Positions 24,454 to 36,789 are shown, numbered from the stretch's first letter. The stretch: 64,000 nucleotides of DNA from Nymphaea colorata (GCF_008831285.2 NC_045144.1:14497858-14561857), one strand, 5' to 3'. The notes: generated by a model from the letters alone, not told the origin. Program-made: numbers and translations.

Positions 24454-24604
24454 CGGACTTCAGATGCGATCGGAAAGGTCGGACGGCGTCGGCAGCAACA
24501 GCGTGGTTGATGATGGCGAGTCGTCTCGGTTTCGGGCACAGGAGCGGTCCCCGGCTGCGTTCCTGAGAGGCAAGAGAAGTTCTCACCCTTGAGAGGTCAG
24601 CCAT
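23882..24604 (-). CDS. Small plant-specific protein, unknown function (three coding exons)
   Basis: On the minus strand I read exon 1 at 24604-24587 (ATG, 6 codons), exon 2 at 24387-24298 (30 codons) and exon 3 at 24202-23882 (106 codons plus TGA), about 142 residues. Introns are 24586-24388 and 24297-24203; both are GT-AG, and all junctions are in phase 0. Exon 2 ends AGLELLDILFAK. Exon 3 opens with GCGSPPYFCGSPPSRSANPL, followed by a Pro/Ser-rich linker and a conserved-looking end (VRIEGFDCLDRDRRG). From memory this resembles a small family of uncharacterised plant proteins with a CGSPPSR..NPL..DARF motif; I know no function. No signal peptide or membrane segment is visible. The start is chosen because AGG|GTGAGA is a strong donor in phase with exon 2. 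Intron 1 contains a (CT)n tract. The 3' UTR probably ends near 23670. Confidence 0.72.
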
Positions 24605-25357
24605 ATCTTCCAACACGTCGGGTCCTCTGATCCTCAAGATCGATCAGCACAAAATAACAGACGAAAGGCGGACGATTTTTTCTCGAATATGTACAGGCGA
24701 GAGGTGAGTTGATTAGTCTTATTTACAGAAACTCCAACCCTCGCGAAGATTTTTCCTTCACGCCTGCTTGAAATGGAAAAAGGAAAAGGGAGTCAGAATT
24801 CCCGACTCGTCGTTACACGGCCAAGCGAGATCTTCCAAATAATATGACACGGAGGATCGTGATTTAATTTCGTCAATAAAGCCATACAAAACCGAGATCT
24901 TGGAAAGGAGTTAGTGAAATAATGTCAAAACGGACGACAGATCTACGAATCCACCCGCAGCATCTGCACAAAATCATGTGCATCACTCCCGCTTTTTCAC
25001 AGAACACAGATCTAACCTTGAACGCTCCCAGAAAGCCTCAGGAACAGGGGAAACGTAAAAATAGGCAAAATTTTTTTAGAAAACCACGAAGAAAGACAAC
25101 ACAAATCTGAGAAAAAAAGCTCAAAGAAAGAAAGACCGCGAAGCAAACGCAAAAGAGACCGAAATAGCAGATCCGGAACAAAAGAAACAAAGATCGAGAT
25201 ACAAGAAGAAAGAAACAGGAAACAAGAGATTATTATAATAATAATTAGAAAAAAGAGAATAGAAGCGTACCTCCGAACCTTCAACCAGACATGAAGAACG
25301 AAAATTACAAACAAAAGGGGAAAGAAAAAAAGGAAATGAAGGAGAAGATGCAGGAAA
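24605..25357 (-). other. 5' UTR and leader intron of the 142-residue gene
   Basis: A first non-coding exon is likely at about 25357-25271, ending in GGAG|GTACGC (donor at 25270-25269). The following minus-strand text is T-rich, as plant leader introns are. Candidate acceptors include TTTGTGCAG (about 24967) and TTTCAAGCAG (about 24763), and I cannot choose between them. Leader introns in plants often raise expression; that is general knowledge, not shown here. Confidence 0.5.
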
Positions 25358-25384
25358 GAAGACAACGAGGAGCATGGCGGGTAA

Positions 25385-25393
25385 GATTTATAG
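25385..25393 (-). promoter_or_regulatory. TATA box of the minus-strand gene
   Basis: The complement reads CTATAAATC, roughly 30 bp before a pyrimidine-rich presumptive start region and the leader exon. It agrees with the CDS orientation. Confidence 0.55.
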
Positions 25394-26943
25394 GAAAAGG
25401 GGAAAAAATAAAAGGGCAAGAAAGGGACAGGCCGGGGGGGTGTATGGGTAATATCATGGAGAGAAAAACGAGAGGAAGCCAGGCTCAGAGAAAGACAGCC
25501 GTTGGATGAAACAGAAAACCTTTTTCTTTTCTCTCTTTTATTTTTTATTTCCTTTCTGCTTTGTGAAGCGCACGGGCGGTGCGTGACTCAAAGAGGGCAC
25601 ATCGCAGTTGACAGCGAAGCGGACCAAAACCAATTATAAATTTCCAATCAGACGCTACATTCTGTGCGTAATCTCAAGAAGACGTTTACTTTTCTTCACA
25701 ATTTTCTATTGTACACAAATAAGGTTGAATTTTCAGAAAACCGTCTGCCGGCAATTGTTATTTAATTTTTTTTTACTTCACTAATAAAGCTAAATGTAAA
25801 AAATAAACCAAAATTTGGCCAAATTAGCAACACATCACCTTCACCTTGTTAGGATGATAAATTTTAACTTCGTTGACCAAGCAATTTTGGAAAGGTGAAA
25901 TCAACGGCCAGAAATCACTATCCAAAGAAGAAGGACGCGAAATGAAAAAGGTAAAAGAGATCACAAAGTTTACTTAGTGATTTTTGGTTTTTCATTTTCG
26001 GCAAACCGCAAATATGCTAATTGTCGGTGGTGCATCTCAAATTAGCAAACCTCCCCGGCTCCAAGGCTGTCTTTTGTAAAGCTCATGCCCTTTTCCTCTC
26101 TGTTCCAAAACAACTCGCCGGTGAAAATAAAATAATGCATTGGAAAGAATTGTTTAAGCCGTTCTTTTACTATTTTATAAGCGGTGTCCTGTCACGTTCT
26201 TTGATGGCATTTTTATGAAGTTTTTTCTTTTAGACCAAAAAAAATCCTATTAAATTCAAAACTCACACGATCCATCTTATCGATGTCATTTTGCATCATT
26301 ACTGATGCATGTCTTATTCCTTATTTTTACAATTTATTAAATTAATTTAAAATATTTCAAATCACTTTTAAAATCGATAACCTTTAAAATTAACGAGATA
26401 TAAACAAAAATGTTTGATATAGGTTGATCGATATGCTATGGCCGTACTGACATGGTGTTTTTGACAATATTAAACATGACCAACAATGACAGAGAAGAGA
26501 ATGTGAGAGACACAGATGAGAGCTACAATGAGTTGTTGCTGATCTAAGTGCGTGGATCAACTGGGGACAGGCACAGCCACATCTTGTTCTTGTTCTTATT
26601 TTTTTATGGGTAGTGCAACCGGTTGGATTGGGTGGCGTGTAAACCCACATCCTATATTTTCAGAAGACGCTATGCTGATGGTATTGAATAGTATTGTCTT
26701 GAGCTGAGGTTTGTCAGTTGGTTGCTTATGTGTCAGGGTTTTTGCCCTCCCATCTTCCTCCCTCTCCAATCTCTCACTTCTTTTATCTCAAAATTTCTCC
26801 CTCTGTTTGTTCTTCTCTCTGTACAATTAGAATTTTAAAAATTAGAGGCTCCAACTTTAAATAATGGAATTAAACTGGATTCAATGTCACAAATCCAATG
26901 TTAAGTTATCATCCTACTCACAAAGTTATCATCCTACAGTCAC
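25394..26943. other. Promoter-side intergenic DNA, no further gene
   Basis: I saw no coding region. The text becomes AT-rich beyond about 25650, and a CT-rich stretch lies at 26740-26820. Regulatory elements beyond the TATA box cannot be called from sequence alone. Confidence 0.45.
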
Positions 26944-27797
26944 TAGGACCGCACACGAGCCAAGTCAAGCCCGAGCTTGCCCAGCTTGAGCTCAACTTGG
27001 CTCAAAGTTCTCGAACTCGGCTCGAACTGAAATTGAGCTCCCTAACACAAGCTCGAGCTCGACTCGATTGTACAACATTGACCTCGAGCTCAACTCTCTT
27101 AACTCGCATCACTCGTTTACGTCTTAATTTGTTTTTTTAAACTTGTTTACAGCAACTTGTTTAACTCATTTATGACACCAAAGCAAAACTCGTTACCTCA
27201 AGTCATAAAAAAAACTTATTGTTGGTTTTCTACGGTACAAACTGGAGTATGACTGTGGAGATATTATCTTCAGTGTTGTAAGTTAAATGAGCGAACACTT
27301 AAAATTTTCCATTTAACCACAAAGCTGTACACCAAGAACAAATTCTAATTCTATGGTACAACCATGAAAACAAGGGTCTTCAACACAAAAAATGCAAACA
27401 AGATTGGGGAACAGTTTAATAAGCAAACTATTTCAACAATCAAACTAACGGAATAAGAGAGGGAAACCTTGAGACGCTGAGAAAGAGAGAGAAAGGCTGT
27501 GGCATACCAGTGACAGCAAAGTGTGTTGGTTCCATTGGGTCAGACTGTTGTTGCGTTGCAGCGTTGGGTTCTCCTAAAACCGACAGAAAGCACTGGCCTT
27601 GGATCCATTTGAAACCTACAAAAAGTGAGAGAAAGAGGCGATGGCTGAGAGTTTGTGTGTGAGAGAGACGCAATGGGGATGTATAGTAGTAGGCAGCAGT
27701 TCAGCAGAGACATGGAAGTAGCAAGGAAGTCACATAGTGGCCGGACTCTACTGATGGTGGTGGTCACGGCTTGTGCGGCGGTGAGTCGGTGTGGGAC

Positions 27798-27845
<48 letters not shown>

Positions 27846-28159
27846 CGAACAAAACAAAAGAATGAAAAGGTTAAAAATAAAAACGAACAGTAAACAAAAA
27901 CATTTAACCTAAATCGGTGAATCGGTTTTGGTGGCTTGGTGAACCGGTTTATGTAATTAGATGAAACGATTTTCGGAAGTCGAGCTGAGCCGAGCATAAA
28001 CGAGTCGAGTTCTTACAACTCAAACTCAACTCGTTTAATATTTCGAGTATAAGTTTAAACTCGAATCTGACTCATTTATAAACGAGTCGAGCTCGAGTCG
28101 AGTTTTTTTGAGTGAGTTCGAGTCGAGCCCGAGTTGGCTCGACTCGTTGTGCAGCCTTA
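26944..28159. mobile_element. hAT-type non-autonomous element, CGAGCT-rich ends
   Basis: The left end reads TAGGACCGCACACGAGCC. The right end, reverse-complemented, reads TAAGGCTGCACAACGAGTC. The flanks ACAGTCAC (26936-26943) and ACTGTCAC (28160-28167) agree at 7 of 8, as expected of a hAT TSD. About 190 bp at each end are dense in GAGCTCGA/GAGTCGAG motifs. The middle of the 1,216-bp element has no transposase. It carries a (GA)n tract (27801-27841) and some GC-richer text. Confidence 0.72.
27801..27841. repeat. (GA)n microsatellite
   Basis: About 20 GA units lie inside the 26944-28159 element. Confidence 0.95.
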
Positions 28160-28492
28160 ACTGTCACAAGGTTTTGGACATTGGCATCAAAATTCTCAAT
28201 ATGGAAATCCTTGCTATGATATAATTAGCAGATTCATAAATGTTGCGTTCTTCAGATTGAGATCACGAAAAAGGAACCACTCATGTACAAGCAAATCGGT
28301 TCACCTAGTTGCTCCGATCCAGAGGTTGATATGCCAGTTCAAAATCTAGATACTGGATCACTGAAAAGAGACAAGAGTATGCACTTCCAGTTAGGTTCAA
28401 ATTCATTAAGCCAAATTGGTGTCTGGTATTTAATAATGAAAACTAGAGAGAATAGGAGCAATTTTTATACGTGAAAAACTATATGCTTCTTC

Positions 28493-28640
28493 TAAGGATG
28501 TTCAACTACTCGAGCCAACTAAGGCTTGATTCGGGCTCGAACTCGCTTGTTTAAGTTTCGATCAGGCTTGATTCATTTAGTAATATACATGAGTTCGAGC
28601 TAACAGGTGAATCCATGATCAAGTTTGAAAATACATCATT
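28493..28640. mobile_element. One end of another CGAGCT-type element
   Basis: TAAGGATGTTCAACTACTCG at 28493 resembles the termini at 11013 and 26944. It is followed by CGAGCC, GGGCTCGAACTCG and GAGTTCGAGCT motifs. No matching second end was found, so it is probably truncated. Confidence 0.4.
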
Positions 28641-28924
28641 TCTTTGGACAATTAAGAAAATACATGATTTTCAAACCAATTAAGAAACATACCCTTGTGA
28701 ATTCCTCAACTTCACGAGGTCTTCTACATTGTCGTCTCAGCAAGTGAATGTGTTTCCTGCAATTTGTGTATTCCTAAGATCAAAGATATATTGACATATG
28801 AAAAATAAATAAATACAAATAAAGATCTTACTCTAAAAATGGTACTACTAACTCATGGTTAAATAGCACATAAGTGTGTACTTGTTTTAAGATAACATTA
28901 TCAAATGTGAACATCTCTTTTTTC

Positions 28925-31580
28925 CCTAATGGGTGGCATTTTCTCAACAAATCATTATCCATTTCTTCATAATTTCGTTCTACTCGATCAAAATTGGTTT
29001 AGATGTCATCCAAATAACCAGAACAAAATGTAAGACACTATTCAGCTAAATGTCCTTCTGCAATTGAGCTTTCTAATTGGCTTTTGTTACGCACATATTA
29101 TTTCAACTCAAGCAAGTGTCTACACATAAAACATATAACATGAATTAAAAAAATGTTATTATAACCATTATCATATACACTTAGTTAAATTTCACATACC
29201 TTTCAATATGGTACATCCACAAATATTGTACTGGTCCACCTATCCTTGCCTTGCATGCAAAATAAATGGGCAAGTGCACTATAATGGCAAAAAATTAATG
29301 TTGAAATGTCCACTCTAAATGGCATAATATAAGTGCTATGCACTCTTCTATGTTTATGAAGCTAACATCATTTCCGACCTTGGAACAAAATTCTTTGAAA
29401 AATCTGCAAAACTCAATAAGCACTGAGCTGATCCTATTTGGCAAACATCCGCTTAATGCTAATGGGAAAAGTTGATGTATTAATGCATGACAATCATCAC
29501 TTTTAAGTCGTCAAACTTTTTTCTCTTCAACATGAAAAAACATCGAAATATTTGATGAATAACCATCTGGTACATTAACACACTTCAATACGTTGCAGAA
29601 CAATTATTTCCCATGTGTGTCCACAGTAAAACATGCATATGACGAAAACAATTTATTTGACTCCTCACATGGCAATCGATGAATCACATGCCATATTCTT
29701 ATCTCTTTTAAATCCAATAGAACATCGACATGATTTTTTGCCCCTTCAATGTTCAAAAGTGTCCTCATAATATTGTTGCATATATTTTTCTCAATATGCA
29801 TGACATCTAGATTATGTCACAACAAGTTATGCTCCCAATGTGGCAAATCAAAGAAAACATTTTTTTTTCCATTGATATGGGAGACGTGTTTGTTCTATTT
29901 CATGTAAGACATCTGCACTAGTAAAGGGAACATAAGCATATCTTAACTCAATAGTACCATCAAATGATTGTGCATCTATTCACAATTCATGATCACAAGA
30001 TAGAAAACAACGAAGACCCATGCAACACTCTTTCTTACAATGCTTCAATCAATATGACAAACTAATTTTCCTTTCGTACTCAACCTTGACAAATCTACAT
30101 AAGCTGGAAAATCGTTTGAGCAGACAAAGTAAAGCTGCTCTCATTTGAAAGCTTTGTTTCTTTGAAGCATCATATGTTGGTATGCCAATGTCCCACAATA
30201 TCTTCAGTTCATCTATAAGTGGTTGCAAATATACATCAATATTCATTTTAGGAGAAGTTGGTCCAGGTATAAGTAATGACTACATTATATAAGATTATTT
30301 CATGCACATCCATGGGGTCAAATTATATGGAACAAGTATAACTTACCCAGGGGTGGAGCCATGGTTTTTTTTTAAGGGTGGGCCGAACAGTCCAACCTAT
30401 AGATCCGGGTAGGGCCAAACTGAATTCAAATTCAAACAATACATGGCACAATTAAAAAAAATTTAATTTTTCTAATGTAATTTTTTTTTTCAATTGGCTA
30501 GGGTGGGGCCATGGCCAAGGTGGCCCTCCCCCTCCATCTGCCCCTAAACTTACCATATACTAAAGAGCTACTCAATGTCTGGTATGGGTTAACATCATCA
30601 CTTGTCAATCCAAGCCTAACATTTTGATAATCAGAAGCAAATGATGGATGTAACCCATAAAAGGACTTCCACACTGGTGCGCAGGATGCCTTAAACATCC
30701 TTTTGTGTGACATTCGTCATGCCACCTCATGTATGAGGCTGTTTTAGAGGACATTAATATCTAGTTAAGTCATGGTATGAAAGAGAAATGTCGCAACACC
30801 TTCACAGGAACTCTGTCTTTTTTGTAGATGATGAGGTATTTGTGTCAAAAGTGTGATTGTTGTCTACTTTCCATCTTGATAGTCCACAAATGTCACATGA
30901 ATTCTTGTTGAAAACATCCTTCCAATATAACATACAAACATTTGGCAATCAGTTTTCTCATATGTGAGACCCAAATTTGTGACTATCTTCTTTGCTTCAT
31001 AGAAAGAACTTGGCAATTTTACACCCTCAAGAAAGGCTTTTTGCAACAATTCAATTAAGATCATAAATGACTTGTTGCCCCATCCATTGTAGCATTTTAT
31101 GTGAAATATTTGCAAAAAGCATGACAACTTTGTAAACTTATTACATTGAGGATATAACTCATCATCAACATCACTTAGTAGCTTATGATATTTCTCAACT
31201 TCTGGATTTTCTTCCAACATATTACCAGGAACATTATGACATCCTCTTGTACTAGAGTTCAAATCCCCAAAAACATCAACTAACATTTCATGCATGTCAT
31301 CTTCCGCATTTGACATTTCAAGAATGTCATCTTCCTCTTCATACAATAAAATGTCATCATTTGCATGTAGCAGCAAAGATTCACCATCATAGTACCAAAT
31401 AGTGTAACTCTAAAGAAACCAATCACATATCATGTGTTCCATGTCAACTTTCACTATTTGACGTACGTATTGCAACATTTTCGACAACGGCACTTTAGTA
31501 TTTTATTGACCGCTAGATTGTTTTGTTTGGCAAATTGAACAAAATTTTTTCCTCCAGTCAAATATTCGACATTGAGCCTG
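28925..31580 (-). pseudogene. CACTA (En/Spm) TNP2 transposase, broken
   Basis: Read on the minus strand, the domain order is that of plant TNP2. A transposase-associated N-terminus lies at 31580-31390 (CRCRKCCNTYVR, EHMICDWFL). The TNP2 head is at 31376-30864 (ELYPQCNKFTKLSCF, LPSSFYEAKKIV). The core has FASDYQNVRLGLTSDDVNP near 30600 and NIDVYLQPLIDELKILWDI at 30246-30180. MHIEKNICNNIMRTLLNIEG starts at 29801. A DUF4218-like tail is at about 29500-28930 (DDCHALIHQLFPLALSGCL, then RIGGPVQYLWMY). Stops and frameshifts break it in several places, and a MITE interrupts the core at 30348-30546. The intact enzyme would cut CACTA ends in the nucleus. I found no matching CACTA termini nearby. Confidence 0.88.
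30348..30546. mobile_element. 199-bp hAT-type MITE inside the CACTA transposase
   Basis: The left end reads CAGGGGTGGAGCC; the right end, reverse-complemented, reads TAGGGGCAGATGGAG. A perfect 8-bp TSD AACTTACC flanks it (30340-30347 and 30547-30554). Without it the minus-strand transposase text runs on across the junction. It is the same family and nearly the same length as 18539-18739. Confidence 0.85.
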
Positions 31581-32225
31581 AAAAACAAATGCACATCAAA
31601 CTATTAAACATAACCAGGTAAATTTTGTGAATAACAAGATAATTTTTTTGTTATAATGGTTACCTATCTTTCTGGTTTGTCTAGCTCCTGTCCTTGATAG
31701 CTATTTATATCTGACTTACACTATTGTCAAAATAAAAGTACCTAAAAATTATTTATGAAATTGTCATAGGCAATTATCATGCAACTGCCACCAATATAGG
31801 CCATTCCACTACCCACATCTTATAGAAAAAATAGTAGAGGAAACCAAGCATTGGAATTGTAGTTTGGGGTGCCAAAAATAGTTGTTGTGTGCACCACCCT
31901 TATGCATGAAACTCACTCTTGAAGCTTAATGTATGTAGCCACCTCCTATAAAACATGTATGCTTGGCACACCACCAAAGGGCCATGTGTCAAGCAGGAAA
32001 GAGGTTCGATTGATCGAGTCAAGATTGCCTTTGCATCAACTTTCCTATACTTTAGCCAACAAAATTGTGTCATGTTGAGAGAAAAAGCATGCACAACCAT
32101 ATGAGATTGTAAGAGAGCCCCTTGTAAGAGGCTCTCTTTATTAGTTTATATGCTGAGCCTCTTGTTGAAGCAGCCCCATGCAAAAATGCCTAAGAGCTTG
32201 TGACTAGCAATGATGAAAACCCTTA
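31581..32225. other. Intergenic DNA between CACTA remnant and PIF-like element
   Basis: No gene or recognisable terminus was seen. It ends at the TTA (32223-32225) that flanks the PIF-like element. Confidence 0.4.
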
Positions 32226-33234
32226 GAGGTCATTTGATTGTTGTTTATTGGGACAGGATAGACAGGACGTCCTGTCCATTACACTACTGTCCTGTCTTTA
32301 TGGACAATGATGTTCTTTGTCCACCGTTTGATGATTTTAGGAACAGAACACTATGTTCTTCTTGTCCAGCGTTTGTTTCAAGTGTGTCTGTTTTGTCCGT
32401 CTTGTCTGATGTTTGTTTCTGTCCTGTCCGATCTATCTGTTCTGTCCGTCTTGTCTAATGTTTGTTTATGTTTTGTTTGAACTGTTTGTTTTATCCGGTG
32501 TTTGTATCTTCTCTAATCAGTTTTGACTATCATATTTGTTCTGTCCACTATATGATATCTTATTTTCCGAACATGTTATATCAACACAACTATAAAATTC
32601 ATAACAACATGTTATATGCAAATCAATACATTCGATAACACGATCCATAATATTATATCAAAATAAACTCTTTCAATACATTTATATATATAACAAAAAC
32701 ATCATTACTGTAAAATGTTTAAACATTTATATAGTTACCAGTATCAACTAAAACTACAAATTACAAATTGTCTAAAATATTCAACTGTTGTCAGCCATAA
32801 AGCAAAAATAACTATGACAATTCACTAGAAAACTAGTCTTCTGTCCTGCATACTACTTTTCTCATCAAAACCATGTAATACTTTAGAAGAGGCATCACCG
32901 TCTGGTTCCTACATTTCAGAAATTAAAAAGACAAACAAATAATTAGATTATCACCACAAAATATTAAAAGAATCAAGTATAATTAAAACAATGACATATA
33001 ATATAATGAGAATATTAGACAATGAGTATCTTACTTGAAACATAATCATTCCACATTGTTGAAATAATGAGTATAATAAGCTTATTTTTCAATGACCTCT
33101 TTTTTATTTAATGACACACACACACATTTTTCTTGGTTACCATTTATTGAAGTCATTAAAAGAAAACAATGAATACTTTTACAGCCGAATACATATATAA
33201 ACAATGAATACAATGACTTCTTCTCTTTTTGCTT

Positions 33235-34377
33235 TTATTGAATAAACATCAAGGAGGCAAAAAGAAGCAGCAACTTAACCACAACCTTCTCATTTTCTTT
33301 TTTCTTAATTTGATAGGCAAAACAATAAACTTTTCTGCCAAATAGAGAAAAGGCACAATCAATAAGAAGTGTGCAAGGACTAAAGAGTGTCCATGAGTGT
33401 GTGGCATGGACCTCTAGTGAGACCACTATCTTGTGTACCAATAAGACCATTTTCCAACAACTTGGTCCAAAATTGATCCAAATGCATGATGTGGTGGAAC
33501 CCCTAGCGAGGAGCTGGGACAAAAGCAACTAAGTTCAACATTGCTCAAACTCCTGCTAAAAAAAGAATTCCATCATGTTCATTATCGATTATTTAGTGCA
33601 TAACTTAGGCATCTAAGCTGGCTCACTTGAGAGGGGATGACAGCTGACCAACAATTAATTCTACATCAAAATAAAACATGCATATATTAACAATTTGCAA
33701 CAGCGAGTCACAAGACACAGGATCCAGCCAAGACAAATGAAAATATGGACTAACCAGAAGAAGGACAACAGAAACCTCACATACTCACAAAATTTTCGAA
33801 GCAAGGGTCAAAGAAGAACTACAAGCAGATCACCTGTTGCTTTTCAAACATTTGGAAAGTTTGGCCAACCAGAGTTGGACCACCTTGTCCAATGTGGCCA
33901 AGCTACATGCTAACTGCATTCTTAGCCATTCCAGGATTGACTGAGTTAATATGCTGAGTAAAGAAAGAAAAAGAAAAACATGTTGATGTACATTAGTATT
34001 CAGCAATGAAACTTGAATCACATGGAGGTTGAAACGTGAGCATCTATTACATAGGTTCAACATATTTACAAAAGCAGCAAATGAAGTACGCACGATTGAT
34101 ACCATAGCCATGCATGTACATGGAAAGCTATAAAAAGTTTTGAAACCAACATGGATCACAAAGTACGATCAGAAAAGCCATCTTGTGATGGCCACACCAT
34201 CTCTGGAAAGAAAGTTAGCCATAGTGGATGGAACCCAAGCAGGATTGGCACCACTCTAGCCATCCTGGAAGCCTTCACCCTGGGATGAAACTTTTGCACC
34301 TTTCTTCCTTGAACAATTGATACTCTTTCCTATAGTGAATCCGAGCTTAAGAGTTGTAAGCAAGCTCAAAGCTATCC
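33235..34377. other. Left interior of the PIF-like element, no gene identified
   Basis: Open frames on both strands (minus 33235-33528 and 33830-34159, plus 33695-33913) show no known domain. The text up to the Tat junction at about 34378 has no LTR similarity. Confidence 0.35.
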
Positions 34378-34706
34378 AAGCTTTTCAAATGATATTTATA
34401 AAGATTTCTCAACTCTAGTTTTCCCTAAAATATTTCACATTCTCAAGTGATTCTTCATGAACCTCTTCAAAATTTTGAAACATCAAAACTTTCAATATTT
34501 TTCTACACTGCATATAGAGAGATGTTTAAGCCAAAGTGAAATGCATCAATAATAGACATAGCCCTTGGATTGATTACCCTCGGTAAAGGTACCGGGAACG
34601 GTCGATCCTCGTACCTAAAGACGAGTCCCTTTCTCTCTCATTTTCAAAATAAAACTCATTTTTCTGAAGCACTCCAAAACCAAACAAAATTTTGGAGATG
34701 CAAACA
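34378..34706 (+). repeat. 5' LTR of Tat copy 1, 3' end only
   Basis: It matches 43337-43661 closely, for example TTCACATTCTCAAGTGATTC and GGGAACGGTCGATCCTCGTA, and ends GATGCAAACA. Everything upstream of 34378 is unrelated to the 3' LTR. Confidence 0.85.
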
Positions 34707-34708
34707 GA

Positions 34709-34726
34709 TGGCGATCGTGATGGGAC
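34709..34726 (+). promoter_or_regulatory. Tat primer-binding site
   Basis: TGGCGATCGTGATGGGAC follows the LTR end by two bases. The same position in copy 2 reads TGGCGACTGTGATGGGAC. This resembles the TGGCGACTCTGCTGGGGA-type site of plant Tat elements. Confidence 0.65.
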
Positions 34727-35002
34727 ACGCCGTCGTTTGGCTATTATTATAATTGATGCATTTTGACTAACTTGAACATCTCTTATTGCCGATGAGAAAT
34801 CATGTCCCCTACTTTGGCCTTGACCCCATCGGTATTTCATTACATTTCTTGAAGATTATATTTGCTTCCTTGCATGTTCACCTAGATCTAGGATCCAATA
34901 TAACCCACCTCAATTTATGATTTGTTTGAAGACAATGTTTGCTCATCTATTTATTTTAATCATCATTTTAGGCAACATTGCATTAGAGACAACTGATTTT
35001 GC

Positions 35003-35464
35003 ATGATTTCTCATATTTCAAAATTCCTCGTACCAATTTGTCCCGGTCATCATGTTGACGGGCTTGGTCATCAATGCCTCAAATGGAATTTCGGCTCATC
35101 AGTCATCACAATACGTGCTGAGGATCCGATCGAAAGGTTAGTGCAACCAATGCTCCCTATGCCAATTGATTTGGTGGATGTACCCAACATAAGAACAACG
35201 AATGACGCATCTTTGGAAGAATGGATGCAGAACATGGAGATAGGCGAATCATCTGGGAGTGCCCATACTGTTTCAAGCAATCATGCAAGTTACCAAAAAC
35301 ACCCTTTGTATGTTCATTTCATGAAAAACCCTAAGGGATTTCAGTTACTTCTGAAAGATAGCTACTGTCCATTCACTGGTCTTGAGAAGAATGAGGATGA
35401 CATCTTGCAGCCGATTAGTATCCTTTTTCAGTTGAAAACCAGAGGACTGGAATATCATGAATAA
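35003..35464 (+). pseudogene. Tat linker region after the gag-protease deletion
   Basis: This frame starts in the leader, crosses the 4.1-kb deletion junction near 35070, and continues into text found at 61600-61960 in copy 2 (DPIERLVQPM... IDLVD). The open frame is a by-product of the deletion. It has no recognised domain, and the family's protease lies just upstream of this segment in copy 2. Confidence 0.6.
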
Positions 35465-35822
35465 ATTTGAAAAAGATCTTACGGGCTGATAGTGTTCACT
35501 TTTGTTTTAAATCATCCCATGAATTTTGTAATCTTTAACTTCTTTTTGTCTGGTCTCATGAGAGGACCCCATTCTATGAACTAAGAATCTTTTTTCTATT
35601 ATGCAATGCAAGTAATCTTTTGTTGTCAATTTTAATTTTATCCAATTCTTTCCTTTATTCTCTTTATAGGATGTCAGAATTCAACATGTCTCAGTTTATT
35701 CATTTTCCTCGGAAGTCCCTCCAAAAAATATTTATCAAAGAAGCAGTCGGTGAAATGGAATTTATGGCAGTACTCGAGTCAGAATTACCAGAATTTACTC
35801 AGATTTAGAAACAAGAACATCC

Positions 35823-36580
35823 GTGTCCTTGGTTAATGATCCAATTGAAGAAATTAATATTAGAACTAGTGAGAATCCTAAAATCCTTCAAATTGGCACC
35901 AGTTTATCAATGGATGAGAAGAAAAGATTGGTGGACTTTCTCATAAGTAACCAAGAAGCTTTTGCTTGGACTTTCTCCCAATTGGTTGAACATCATTTGC
36001 CCTTAAATCTTACTTGCAAGTCAGTTAAGAAAAAGTTGCGCAAGCTTGATCCTTGATTAGAAGGCCTGTAAAAAAAAGATTAGAAGACCTACTAAGGGCA
36101 AAATTCATTCGTACCATCGATTACCCAGAATGGTTGGCTAATATTGTGGTGGTCCCCAAGACAAATGACAAAGTCAGATTATGTATTGACTTTCGAGACT
36201 TGAACAAAGCCACGCCGAAGGATGATTATCCACTTCCAAACATTGATTTGTTGGTAGACAGTACTGCAGATCATGCCACATTCTCCTTCATGGATAGATA
36301 TTTTAGATATAACCAAATCAAGTTAGCAGTCAAGGATCAACCTAAGGCTGCTTTTACTACACCCTGGGGTACTTTCTGTTATACAGTGATCCCGTTTGGA
36401 TTGAAGAATACTGGAGCGACTTATCAAAGAGCCATGGCTGCTATCTTCCATGACCAGATGCATAAAATCATGGATGCATATATCGATAAAATCTTGATTG
36501 AGTTAAGGCAAGAGAATACCACATTGACACCCTCGTCCAAGTGTTTGAGAGACTCTTACAGTACATGCTTCGTTTGAATC
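35823..36580 (+). pseudogene. Tat reverse transcriptase remnant
   Basis: VEHHLPLNLTCKSVKKKLRK and then, after a TAG at 36056-36058, YPEWLANIVVVPK, CIDFRDLNKATPKDDYPLP, TPWGTFCYTVIPFGLKN and GATYQRAMAAIFHDQM follow the standard gypsy order. The catalytic YVDD is YIDK here (36479-36490), so the second catalytic Asp is Lys. A frameshift follows near 36500. The protein is dead, but motif spacing is normal for the family. Confidence 0.9.
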
Positions 36581-36789
36581 CTGAAAATGCATGTTCGGGG
36601 TTGAATCGGGTAAACTTTTAGGTTTCATGGTCAGTAAAGGGGGATCAAGATGGATCTTACTAAAGCTAAAGCAATCATCGATATGCCACCAGCTACCAAT
36701 ATCAAGGAACTACGAAGTTTGCAGGGGCGAATCCAATCCTTCAAACGATTCATTTCCAATCTGGCCACGAAATGTGAACCATTCAACTA

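Noticed and set aside
28925-31580. Host gene on the minus strand
   Set aside because: All recognisable motifs are TNP2 CACTA transposase, with multiple stops.
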